Source: Choristoneura fumiferana | Lineage: Eukaryota > Arthropoda > Insecta > Lepidoptera > Tortricidae | Assembly (NCBI RefSeq): GCF_025370935.1 | Contig: NC_133476.1 | Location: 10,244,532 to 10,308,531 of the forward strand | Direction of reading: 5' to 3' | Length of the DNA stretch: 64,000 nt | In this document: positions 35,084-47,800 of the stretch, in pieces | Position numbering within the stretch: the first letter of the stretch is position 1 | How the letters are laid out: every line of letters starts with the position of its first letter | Program-made: the position numbers and the translations under genes | Notes under the pieces: model-generated | The model's input: only the letters and a program-made list of their open reading frames with translations | The model's database searches: none | What the model was told of the DNA's origin: nothing

Positions 35084-38000
35084 GTCTTCTAATATATAGG
35101 GTGTAATGTTGGGCTTTTTGAAAAACTTCTCGGCTCTGCTCTACCCTAAAACTTATATAGGTAAATGAAAATTAAACCCTAAGATTCACGGAAGATTGTG
35201 TTTATAATCTTCAACACAAAGGGCTCTTTAGAAACCTGCCTTCATTTAACATCCATTAAACTGAAATCTGACTCCTTGAGGTAAGTTGTCTAAAAAGTGT
35301 TTGTTCTCTTTTCATTAATTATTATAATACGGATGAAATGGGAACAGCGGGCAGCCGGAGGGGGCTCCAGTCCGTCGATGGTAAAAAGTGGATTTCTTAT
35401 TATGTTTATGTCAGTGCCGTCGGTCGAGACAGAGTGTGTCTTGGGACAGGAACGACAATTTTATTTTCAAACAACGATATATCACTTTTCGCTTAAGATG
35501 TCAACATTCTAAAATCGATTTACTTTGTAATAACTGTGAAATACCAGTTCAGTGCCTTCTTACCTATTATACCAATATTATATTGGCTATTTATTCAGTC
35601 TAATCTAAAAATATTTTTCATGCGCTACTGAAAAGTGATGGTCTAAGATTTGGCTGCTAGCCTAATTGTAATTGCAACAGATAAAGAATTTATATTTATC
35701 TTTATCACGGTTTTTGCTTTAATATACTTGTTCATTCGGAGTTTAGTGAAATGAAACAACGACCAATAATTTATTTCTTTACTCACATGCTTTGTTTTAG
35801 CGAAAAATATAATGTTAACATTATGATAACATCGGCGACTAGACAGACATACTGATTCATTTTAGAACTAAGTAATCTAACACTAAAATGTTCACAATAT
35901 TCGTATGAAATTCCACAATCGAACTCAGCTTTTAGCAAAACATGCGATCTAACTAGCTATGGATATATATTACAATCTAATACATTTCACTATTACGTCT
36001 TATTTCCAGATTTATACAAGTTAATTACTACAGTAAAACATTTACAGGTACGTCAACTCACCTGCACGTACAGACACGCAGTTAACGCGGGCCGCAGACG
36101 GCCGCCTGCCCCTCGGTACCGACTCGTAATACCTATACTCCGTTTAATTTAAGGTTTGAATTAACGGTCAAATTGTAATACACTTTTCTCGATATTTCGA
36201 ACACAAATGGACTAAAAATACCTACATGCGCATGTGTGTACCTGCATTTACTAGCGTTATTTATTATGTTTTATTATAGAAGTTCACACAATTTTAAACA
36301 GTTCCGTTGTTTCATTTAAAAAAAGTGCGCAAATTTTACCGTTAAGTTTCAAATGTTAAAATAAATGGAGTATAGCTTTCAGTAGACTACTCGTGAACCA
36401 AAACGATAACTCATAAATATTCACCTGTAACAAAAAGGATCCCGTAATTAAAATTATGCCTGGTCCGCCGTACCCAAGAATTAATAAAATAAACCCCTTA
36501 TTTTCTTTCCGATTCATAATTCAAAAGCAGATGACTGAATTCAATATGAATATTAACATTCGTGTGTTCTACACTGAATAAATTTCGATTTAAATAGACT
36601 TTTAAAACTCATACCTAACACTTGCACCTTACGATTGCTGAAGTGTTTTGAAAATCATTGCATAACATAATCAAAATGAATAAGCTAATATATGAGTTCT
36701 GATAGCAATGACGCAGCAGAGGCACCAACTTTTATTTTAATGTTGGATGGTGATAGGCTTTATGCGGGATGGAGCATTTGTCAAGCAAACTTTTGGGTCA
36801 TATTCCAGTTTGGATACAATGCGACGTGAGCCGTGACCAGAAACAGTAAAATCAAGACACGTTCAATTTAGAATATATTTCATTTAGCGGTGCCTCCTAA
36901 ACCACCTTACAATGGACGCTTCATCAGTGTACCTATTGTATCATTTATTTTCAAGTGATCCACAGTCGCATAGCACTTATACATAGTAGTAAATTTATAA
37001 TATTAATAAATGTATATTCAGTTCTGGCAAATTAACGGTATTTGGTATTTTCTAAATATAAATGTGTCCACGTTACATTTCAATATTTTGAACCCATTTA
37101 ATATGCTTAACTAACAAACAACAAAATATGTACCTGCCAATCAAGTCGAAACGAATGTAATAACAAAAACATCGTTATACTTAACATCAAAGATAAACCA
37201 AAGAATATTTTCGTATCTAACAAGAGGTAAAACAGGCTGTGCAGATTCAGTGTGGCTTTTACAATAATAATGTAAAGCAACTACTTTTTTGCTGAACAAT
37301 ATTCCAAGTTCAAGGTTCCAGATGTCGATATCAATTTTCAGAGACGTGACAAGACCTCTGAATCTATTTTTCGTAGAATTTATTTTTATCGTTACTACAG
37401 TTGTTTCTGAGTAGGTATAACTAACATACATATGTAATGGGAAATGTCTCGTTATATCGCTGTTATTCGTTTATTTTGTGTCGTATAAAAAACTTAATAG
37501 AAGTCACTGGTGAGTCAAAAATTATATTACGAGTAGCCAAGAAATAGAGTTATTAACAAAAAAATATAAGAACACTGCGACATTTTAAAACTTGGGTTAA
37601 ATATGTAGGTACAGATAAAATCGCTGTTGTTACCATACTGTCTGGTCTTATAACGTAAACATACCTATCTAAATTTTGTCTATCTCTTACACTTAATCAC
37701 TGATCGTAACGTAATCCATTATTCTATTTGAAAATAAATGCACATCAAAGATGCGTGCGACACAATATTAATCACTTTATGTATTTACAACAAAGCCGTT
37801 AAAGTTGTATACTTACTTCAATGTGCTTGCAAACTAAAGTTAGACGACGTCAAATTATTTTCAAATTCAAACAAAACAATTGATTGATAATGAAAGTTTA
37901 AATTGTTTGACGGTTATAAATGCGTGAACTGAATAAAATGAGGTAATTTACAATCGCACGTTCGTCGCCTACACAGTAGGTACACTGCTGTTTTCGTTTG

Positions 38001-38112
38001 CTTTGAGCGTGATAGCGCCATACTGTTTACTTTTTACCCTGATGATTAATTTACAACTGGAACATGTACATAACTAACTCTGCTAATCCCACTGTGAAGT
38101 CAATAGTTTAAT
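35084..38112. other. Intergenic DNA downstream of the GPCR gene
   Basis: AT-rich. A small GC-richer spot at 36070-36125. Short frames such as 37141-37431 (minus) carry no known domain. Confidence 0.4.
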
Positions 38113-38118
38113 TTTATT
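38113..38118 (-). terminator. Candidate poly-A signal of the GPCR gene
   Basis: Minus-strand AATAAA about 590 bases downstream of the stop codon, the first exact hexamer I found in that direction. An ATTAAA lies nearby. Position only; no transcript evidence. Confidence 0.25.
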
Positions 38119-38709
38119 CCGATTGAAATTAAAATATAGGTACTTACAAAAGCGAAATTTGATTATTTAATACTTTGTGAAAGTTTATATTAATAAATAG
38201 TTACAATTAGACTCATTTCCACACGAAAAGTTATGTGCCCTACAGATGTATTTAGCTGTATTGAACATGTAGTAGTGGAGGTGCAAGATAAAGGTTCATA
38301 TACAAACATAAGTTCATGTACAACATTAGGTACTTAGGGGTAGCAAAATTGATGTCTACTTATTACTTAATTTTTTTTTGTACATTTGGTTCTAAGTTTC
38401 AATGGTCCGCTGACTACCTTACAGGAATCATAGTCATGAACGAGGACTTGACACCAGTTGCCTGCTGACGGTATCACACGAATCGTACTCGAACACAGAA
38501 TCAATGAGCGAAAACAACCACTAACTACACTTATTCCCCAAAGTCCATCGATCCAATCCAACCACTAGTAGCCAGAAACAACAGGTACTTTCATACCCAC
38601 TGACTTAAATATTCGGTTCCACGGGATATGTGTGTTCTGTGCTAGGTTTTCTGAGTCTTTGGTGAAGTTATCATAGGTACGCGACAGAGGACGCCGCGGC
38701 CCGAGAATG

Positions 38710-38888
38710 CTACGCATTGGTGGCAGTAGTGAGCGGCGCCGAGCCTTGTTGGTCCAGCAGCGGCAGCGGCAGCGGCAGCACCTTCCGGGCCAGTCGCGTG
38801 AAAGTGCTGCGGAACTGCCGGCTCATGCTACAGTACAACACGAAGTTGATCGCCGATCCCACCAGCGCCATCAAGTCCATTACCTCAC
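38710..38888 (-). CDS. GPCR last coding exon (TM7, C-terminal tail, stop)
   Basis: Acceptor TTTATTTTCAG ends at 38889. The first two bases complete the Gly codon left open by the middle exon, giving FG-EVMDLMALVGSAINFVLY then CSMSRQFRSTF and a 32-residue tail with LPLPLPLLDQQ, stop TAG at 38712-38710. Family members read FGELMD...AINFILYCSMSRQFR here, so the join across a 16.75 kb intron is well supported by both phase and protein. The tail has no clear Cys palmitoylation cluster. Confidence 0.87.
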
Positions 38889-41800
38889 CTGAAAATAAAT
38901 TTATTGTAATTTTGTATTTTGCAGCATCCGTTCGTTTTATCTGGCCTTAAGCTGCTAGAACCTAACAATCTTACGACATGGCAAGCCTTTCTCGTCGAAA
39001 AACCGGCCACGCGCGAGTAGGACTCGCGTACTGAGGGTTCCATACAAATTTGTAGGTATTTATGAATATACAGTGATCTGATAGAGCGCCGCTCCTAAGC
39101 AAAAAGTTTCACTCGCTCAGTCTTTCAGTCCCACTTGCTCGTTTTCGGAGCCAAAATGGCAAAAACGGAACCCTTATAGTTTCGTCAAGTCCGTCTGTCT
39201 GTCTGTCTGTCTGTCCGTCCGTATGTCACAGGCATTTTACTCGAAAACTACAAGATGTATATCAATGAAATTTGGAGTACAGATGTTTTGTCAAAGCCGC
39301 TATTTAGTTCTGTAGTTAAATTACAAGTGCCCCCCTCCATACACGTAACAGAAATTGTTTTTTTTTTAACTCGCATCAACGTTTGGCACATAGTTCGACA
39401 GCTCTTTTGAAAAGATAGTAAGGATTCTCAAAAAAATTTTAGATGAATTGAAGATTTCCGGAAATAATCACTCCCAAAGTAGCAAAAATGGTGCCCCCCC
39501 CCTCTATCTTGTAAATCGTTTGTCCAAAAAAAATTTCAAAAAATATGAAAAGGTAACGCTTAATAAATACTTTAAACGAAAATTGGTTTCAACATGATCG
39601 GATATACCGTTTTTGAGTTATTGCAGAAAAACTGCGCTTCTCAACAAAAGGACGTTAGCGCCGTGAAGATACGCTCTTTTTCTGGTAATAGATTTTAAGA
39701 CTATAGTTAGAGTTTTAATTGTGTTATAACGCACATAATATTACTTGATTTTTTTTCGTAATGGCTACGGAACCCTATCTTGGGCGTATCCGACACGCTC
39801 TAGGCCGGTTTTTATATATATGTCCCTTGCGTAGGGAAAATGAGTGAGCACCCATGAGGCTGACATGATCACCTGGAGTGTTCAAAGCCTCAACAAAAAG
39901 AAGAAGAAAAAATGGAAACACCTTTTTTTAATAACTGTATCATTTGATTTTGTTGAATTAGAAGTTTGTTTTTTTTCACAGCTTCAAAGGACTGTAGACC
40001 TCAGTATATGGGTTTCATTTCAACTGGATATCTCCACGCGTTCCCGAGATAAAGGGCGGTGATAGACAGACGGGTGGACAACAAAGTGATCCTATAACTG
40101 TTCCGTTTTTTTAATTTTGAGGTACGGAACCCATAAAAGAAAGAAAACTTGCTCACGAAGGGTTTTACACTATTAAAATTGAGAGATATCGCTGAAAAAT
40201 AAAACGCGCCTTGAATGGATACAGAGACTCCCTTTAATTGTTATATTCTAGCAGTACCTATGAGAAACAGGTGTTGTAATGACAATTCCACGTAAAGAAA
40301 GAAAGAAACATTTATTGCCAAGAAGCTTCGCCTGCGTAGCAGACCAACCCATCAAAGCTTCATAGCAATCGGATGAATGATTTAAGAGCATAAAGTAAGC
40401 GGCTATGTAGTTATATCGGCCTTACACAGACCGCGTAAATTTTTTATCGCTTCTATGGTTCGAATGACAGCCTCGTGACAGCCGGAGTTTCTATAATAGG
40501 GTTTCTTTGTCACACTTAACTATGACTACGGAATGCTAAAAAGAGTATTGATGTGTTGCAGGTAATCTAATGTCGTCTGGGTACATGTCATATTTTTCAG
40601 GACCTCTATGGTGGTGGTGGTTGTTCTAAACTCCGTGTTAAAACAGGCGACAGTAACTATTATAGGGAGGGACTGAAATATTGAAATATGGCTCTAAGTT
40701 TCTGTTTGGTTTGGTGGCTGATATTATGCTAGATTTCAGACTGCTGGTATATATATATATACATATATAACTGCCCAGTGAGAGCGTAATAATAATGTAG
40801 TTCTTATTCACAATGTAAAATTCATTAAGTATAGGATAAATATTATAAACCGGCAAAGTTAAAATCTCAGTGATTTTGACAAAATTGGACATTAACGACA
40901 TTGTAATAAGAACCACGGCACGCGTCATCGTAAATGACTCTACCTATACCTTTAACTACCTACTATACAGTGATATGCTTATTTATGCGCTATACATATA
41001 CAGATATTAATAAAGTATAAGTAGTGCCACCAGAGTTGAGGTCACGCACACACGAACATGCCATGTAATGACAGCGGGACTCATTAATTTGATTCATTCT
41101 TCTTTAATGCAATCAGTTCTACCTACCCCTATGCCTATAGGTAGTAGCACTACCTATACCTATGTACTCTTACGTTATTCAATTATATAATTTATACAAA
41201 TACCTGCCTACCTAGCTGTACCTGATAATTTCAGAAAACTAAAATTTTCGCGGATAGTACTCGCCCAAGGTCTAAAATATAAATTTTACTTAACAACGTG
41301 AGGTCAAAAGTTCGGCAAAGTTAATTTGATTAATTACTTACGCTAAACTCTGAAGAAAGCTTGCTTAATTGCCCAAGTTTTGTCCTAGATACCAATCAAA
41401 AACTTAACATTGAGACAAATCTCCGATCAAGAAAGTGCTTTTACTTGAAGAAACCAGCTTTATGGCGGAAATGAGGCGGAAAACTATAAAGTAAACTAAT
41501 AAAAGCAAGGGTCGCTGTATATCTTAATAAAACTCAATTTCCTCTTAGCACAAGCATGTGAGTAAATTTAGTCGTTTGGGCTGAGCGAGACAACGTTGTC
41601 TAAGTGCAGTCGTGTTATGTCCGCGACAGACGGTTACGCGGCTGAGAAAAGGCTCCCGTCGCGTTCTCGATGTCAAAAGATATTGTGAAGTAGTCGTACG
41701 TGTTGCATTTTGCGGCACGCACTGGCCACCAAACGCAGCGCAAATTACAAACACCTACCAAAAATAACATGTTTTAGGTAGAGATTATTACATTTATTAC

Positions 41801-44800
41801 GGTACATGTAGATATAATGTACTTATTTCAATCGGGAAAATTAGGATCTCAATCGGAATATGACAGCACCCAAAGTGCCAATCATCATAGTACCTATTCT
41901 ATGCTAAGTGGCAACAACTGCATAACAGGGTTCAAAAAAGGTGAGTGGCGTGAGTTACGCCGCGCCGATATGAGCTTTAGCAAACATCGTAAGAAAAAGA
42001 AGCCACGGTTTTTTTTTTACTTACTTATACAACGTCGTATACAGTACTTTTTCTTCGACTGGGTACTTATTCATTAAAATACAAAATTAGAGAAAAAGTA
42101 AACATTAAATGTTTTAATACTTTAGTAAAAAGTATGGCAAACGCAAAGAGAAGGTAAACAACAATAAACAAGTGAGAAATATGGAAATGTCGAAAGTCTA
42201 GGTTAAATTTTGTATTTGATTAACGTGTAAACGCCTTACCTGTGACGATGTTAAAAATATGCGTTACTTAAATGTTGGCAGGCTATGGATATGTTCGGAA
42301 CGTTTTTATTCTGTATAAAAACCATATAAAATATGTAACTGGCTGCACCTTAGCGTGTCCGAACGTACGAATTAAGCAAAAAAAAGTAAGTGGTTGCAGA
42401 ATCGTTTTAGCAACATTACAATACGGTATTTGACAACTCCTGATTTTATTAGTATGAAAATATAGATATACAGATATTGTTTAGCGAAGAGAAAATTCAA
42501 ATCGGTTGAAAATTGGATTAAAGTGATTCTTTGAAAAATCTATATACCTGTCTCGTTCTCAAACGCTTTTCTCTATGCAGCAAGTATGGCGGTAGCGGTA
42601 CTGGCGTGTGACGTCACATGCCAGTATGTCTTTCTCTGTCTAATCTTGAATTTCAAACCTTTATAACTTTGTTATTTGTAAAGGTAGCTTAAAAATTTAT
42701 TTTCTATTCGATAACAGGCATTGTGTAGTTTTAATTTATAAAACATATACAAAATAGTCAAATACCGTACAGTGCTGTTATGGGGAACAGACAATATAGG
42801 TAAACTTTTCCATAATCTTGTTATGTATGTTGTTATATTACTGTTTGTGATTAAGTAAATCACAGATTACAGTACAGGAGTAGAAAAAATGAGTAATATG
42901 TCAGTCATGTCCATTAATATGGAAATTTATTATTTAACGTCAAAACGGCTGAACGATGGGTAGGTACTAGGTACTGAAGCGACAAATGCGAACTTTGCCG
43001 GTAAAGTAGGTACGATGGAAAATCATTACGCATCTGTAGGTATTTTATTTGCTTGACAACTTTACTCTTAATCTGAAGACTGTAACACTGATTCTTCAAC
43101 TGTAGTTTAATTTAAAACACTTTGAAAATGGACATAATTAAATTATCTTGAATTAAATATAATTAAATACGGTAAAGAACTTACGCAAAGTTAAAAGAGA
43201 ACAGTCTGTTCAAACATAACTAAAACACGCTCTTTTGCAAGTACATCGAAAGTTAATATTAAATTAATTGTTAGTTATCTTCACGCACACATCTTGTGCG
43301 AAAAGTTTAAATTAATCAATTAGCATTTTATATTCACGTTGCTGACAGCCTAGCCTTTACTTGCAACATAGGTATTTATTTGCCTAATTTGCTTACACAC
43401 ATTAAATTGACTTCATGACTGGCTTATCAACGCCCAACCCAAACCCTTGGACCTAGAAAACCGAAATTGTGCATACAGGCAGATGTCCTTTATATGCGAC
43501 GAAGAATAAGGGTAGACTTAGCAAAATTCTCACGAATGCAGGCGTAAGTTAATCCTTAAATAAATAAATAATTAATAAATATCATGGGGCAATTGACACA
43601 AATGAATCTAGTCCCAAACTAAGCAAAGCTTGTACTTCAGATTCAGATTTCAGATTATTTATTTCCATAACAATTTTACATTGTGTCGGATATCAACAAT
43701 AATTACAATTACAATACAATAAGGTACAATAATTACAACAATTTTAAATCCTATCATATCAAACTCAAAAGTAATAATTATGAGAAATGAAACTAATACG
43801 TTTACACAACACAACAAAAAATCACACCAAGTTTAATTTACTTATGCCGAAACCAATCATGTCAGCTCGACATAAAAAATCATAATAATCAATAGATTGA
43901 ATTTTAAAGATCAAAACAAGCAAGAAAAAACAATAAACACCACAACAATATAACATGCAAACTAAGATGACTCGCTATTAATGAAGTCATTAACATCATA
44001 ATAGCACTTTTTCAACTTTTTGAAAACCTTTACATTATTTAACTTCAAGTCCTTAGGTAAGCTATTGTACAATTTAATAGTTTGATTTCTCGAGCTATGT
44101 TTGACTACTTTGAGGTTGGGGACAATCAATCTAGTCAAATCCTTTCTGCGCGTACATTGCCTGATTAGTCTTTCATAATTTGTCTCATATTTCTCCGAGT
44201 TTTTAACAATATCAGTAAGTACTACGAGTATGGATACTAGGCAACGGATAAACGTACTTATATAGGTAGATAAATACATACATTAAAACATATTACAGGT
44301 GCAGGTGCAGGGCATTTTGCAGGTGGTAGGACCTTGTGCAAGGTCCGCCCGGATTGTTACCACCATCTTGCTTGCTAATCCTGCCGTGAATAGCATTGTT
44401 GAGTTCGGCGTGGAGAGTAAGACAGCCGGTGAAATTACTGGCACTTGAGGTATCCCATCTTAGGCCTCTAGGTTGGCAACGCATCTGCAATCCCCCTGGT
44501 GTTGCAAGTGTCTATGGGCGGTGGTAATCTCTTACCATCAGGTGACCCACTTGCTCGTTTTCCATCCAGTCGAATAATAAAAAAATATTAAACATCCAAG
44601 ACCCGTGAAAAAACATTCGTATTACTCATACAAACATTTGCCCCGAACGGGGATCGAACCCATTGTCAGATTCTCTAACCACTTGGCTATCCGGTTGCCC
44701 TAGATAAATTCACTGAAAGAAAGTAAACTAAGTAAATAAAGTTAACCGTACTTTTATGACAGTGAGTTATTTTCGCTATTTAAACATACTCGTAAAGAAA

Positions 44801-47800
44801 AAAAAACACATTTTCTCCTCAGCAGCTCAAACAGACAGGTTTTGCTATGAATAAAAACCGGCCAAGAGCGTGTCGGACACGCCCAAAATAGGGTTCCGTA
44901 GCCATTACGGAAAAATTAAGTAATATTTTTCTAAAGATTTCGTATTTTATACGAAATCTTCCAAGTTTAGGTATATTTTATACCTTAGGCTGCTATTACT
45001 TATACTTTTTATACTTACTCATAAACTACTAAGAATTCTCAAGCAAACTTAGCCGTTATAGTTTTCCTTGAAAGTTTGATATACTTACTACCATCCTGAT
45101 TTTTTTCAAATTTTTCCACCCACCGGTTTAGATTTTAGAGGGGGGACGCTCGATTTTAATGAAAATTTGCACTTTAAAGTTGAATATTTCGCAAACAAAT
45201 CACTGAATCGAAAAATCGTTTTAGCAACCACCTAATGGTTTTAAAAGACGTCCAACGATACCCTACACTATAGGGTTGGATGAGAAAAAAAATCACCCCC
45301 ACTTTACGTCTATGGGAGGTACCCTAAAAAAATTTTTTTTTAATTTTTAGTTGTACCATTTTGTCGGCATAGTTTACTTATATATCCGTGCAAAATTACA
45401 GCTTTCTAGCATTGATAGTCTCTGAGCAAAGCCGCGGACGGACAGACAGACAGACAGACAGACATGGCGAAACTATAAGGGTTCCGTTTTTGCCATTTTG
45501 GCTCCGGAACCCTAAAAAGGGGTTCTTAACTCGTTACATGTGCGGCCTGTTAAATAATTTATTTACTGTATAATATAAAACGGAAAACAACACGTGAACG
45601 AATAAATGAATATGAGTATGAACATTCAACTGACATACTCGGAGATCTATCAAAATGGCAATATGGCCTGATACAACAAAATTCAGTCAGCATGGTGAGA
45701 AGCGTCACCCGTCATATAGTTTGCGTTAGTGAAATAAGCGACAGTCGCTATTCCGAGACGACATTGTACATAGTATTTCCTTTGAGGCAACCGACTGACA
45801 ATTGACAAATGGATTTAAGCGGCCTACACTCTGCATTCAGTTATATTTTATTCTTTAACCTATCCTCTCCCAGAGGCACAAATTTGTGCCCAAATTCCTT
45901 TGATCCTGTTATCCTGGGAGATGACAGATTAAACTCATCATATTTTTGAAGTACCTAATAACGAAACGAGGCTAAAAATCGGCGTCATATACGCAGGCAC
46001 AAATGAAGGTTAGAACCTTTACATTCAACCTTATACATAATTTAGTGTATACTTGATAATTTGATATGATGATGATTGATATAAGTACTTATATATAGTG
46101 TGTACTTGATAAATTAAAATACATGTTTTTAATACTCAAGTTGAGATTAAATTGTAAACAAATAAAAATCACGTATGTTTGTAGTGGAAGTACGCCCGAC
46201 AAGTTTTCATTAGGTTTTTTTTTTTTTTTTTATACGACTGGATGGCAAACGAGCAAGTGGGTCTCCTGATGGTAAGAGATCACCACCGCCCATAAACATC
46301 TGCAACGCCAGGGGTATTGCAGATGCGTTGCCAACCTAGAGGCCTAAGATGGAATACCTCAGGTGCCAGTAATTTCACCGGCTGTCTTACTCTCCACGCC
46401 GAAACACAACAGTGCAAGCACTGCTGCTTCACGGCAGGATTAGCGAGCAAGATGGTGGTAGCAATCCGGGCGGACCTTGCACAAGGTCCTACCACCTGCA
46501 AAAGTCATGTACCTAACCTCATGAGTAACCGTAAGAGTGCCTTATTAAGAGTCTCTGTAGGAGCAAGTAGTTGATAAATAAATGATATGGATGCGTCGTC
46601 ATAGAAAAACTTAATTACTGGGGGCACGCTAATACCTCGAATGTATACCACAGAACATTTTTATTGGAAACTGGTCTGTGTCTAACTAAACATTGTGTTA
46701 CAAAGCTGTATTATCTATTATTCACTGTATACCTGAGTTAAACCAAATCTAATTAAGCTTCACTGTTAGGTAGGAGATACAAGCAAAGTTAGACAGCCTC
46801 GTTAGCCCAAACCTTCACTTTTAAGGTTTGAAAATTAAATTCGGCGTTGTTACCATATTTAATTTGCTCTGGTTAAAACTTTGGACGCCTACTAAAGTAT
46901 CACATTTTTCCCAGCATCGAAGAAGGATTATTGCAATTTAATAATCTTTCGTACCTATCCGTATTCGACAACAGCGACTACTTTGTACCTGCTGTTGGTA
47001 AAGGCGTTGGTGTGCTCCCTGGTGGTCCACATAAGTACCTATCCAATTACTGCAGCCAATTTATCCCAGATTACATCACACCTCAAGGGTGATTTTCGAA
47101 ATCAAATCTGTGAAAAACCACTCTAAAGCGAAAATAAAATGTGTTCAATTTAAAATACGAGTAGAACAGCACTTTAGACAAAAGTTAACAATTTTACCAA
47201 ATGATCTAAAATTTTAATCGATCTTTTTGTCACGATTCACAGATTTTTACCATTCTCAAGTCGTATCTTCAAATGGTGTGAGTTCCATAAAAATGTAGCA
47301 TCCACATGCAGTTCCACATTAATCGATTTTTAGTGTAGTGACATTCGAGATATTTCTGACTTGTTTTAGAATACCAACCGGCACAGCCAGAATGTTCGGG
47401 AAAAAAGCCGCTCGACTCTGCCATACATATATAAATAAATATAATATAACAACGCTAGGTCGGCTAAGCTGAACAAGTGCCGAACAGACAATACCGGCGC
47501 GCTCATATATTTAGCAACCATTACATTGCTGTAATAGGTAGGTATATGAATGTAGTTTAATATTTCTCGAACCGTGCAAATGTCTCTTTACTTTCAAGTA
47601 AAAAAGTAGTAGGCAAGCGACTAGTAAGAAATAGTAGGTTATCCCAGTATCTTGGCCTGCTTAGTACCTACGTAAACGAGATGAGATGACGAAACGATTA
47701 GTTCACACGTTGGCATCTGACAGCCTCTTCTGTCGTACAGAACTAATAAGAAATCGTCTTTAGTAAAAGGCGCTTACCTAAAGAGGAACTGATGAGAGAT

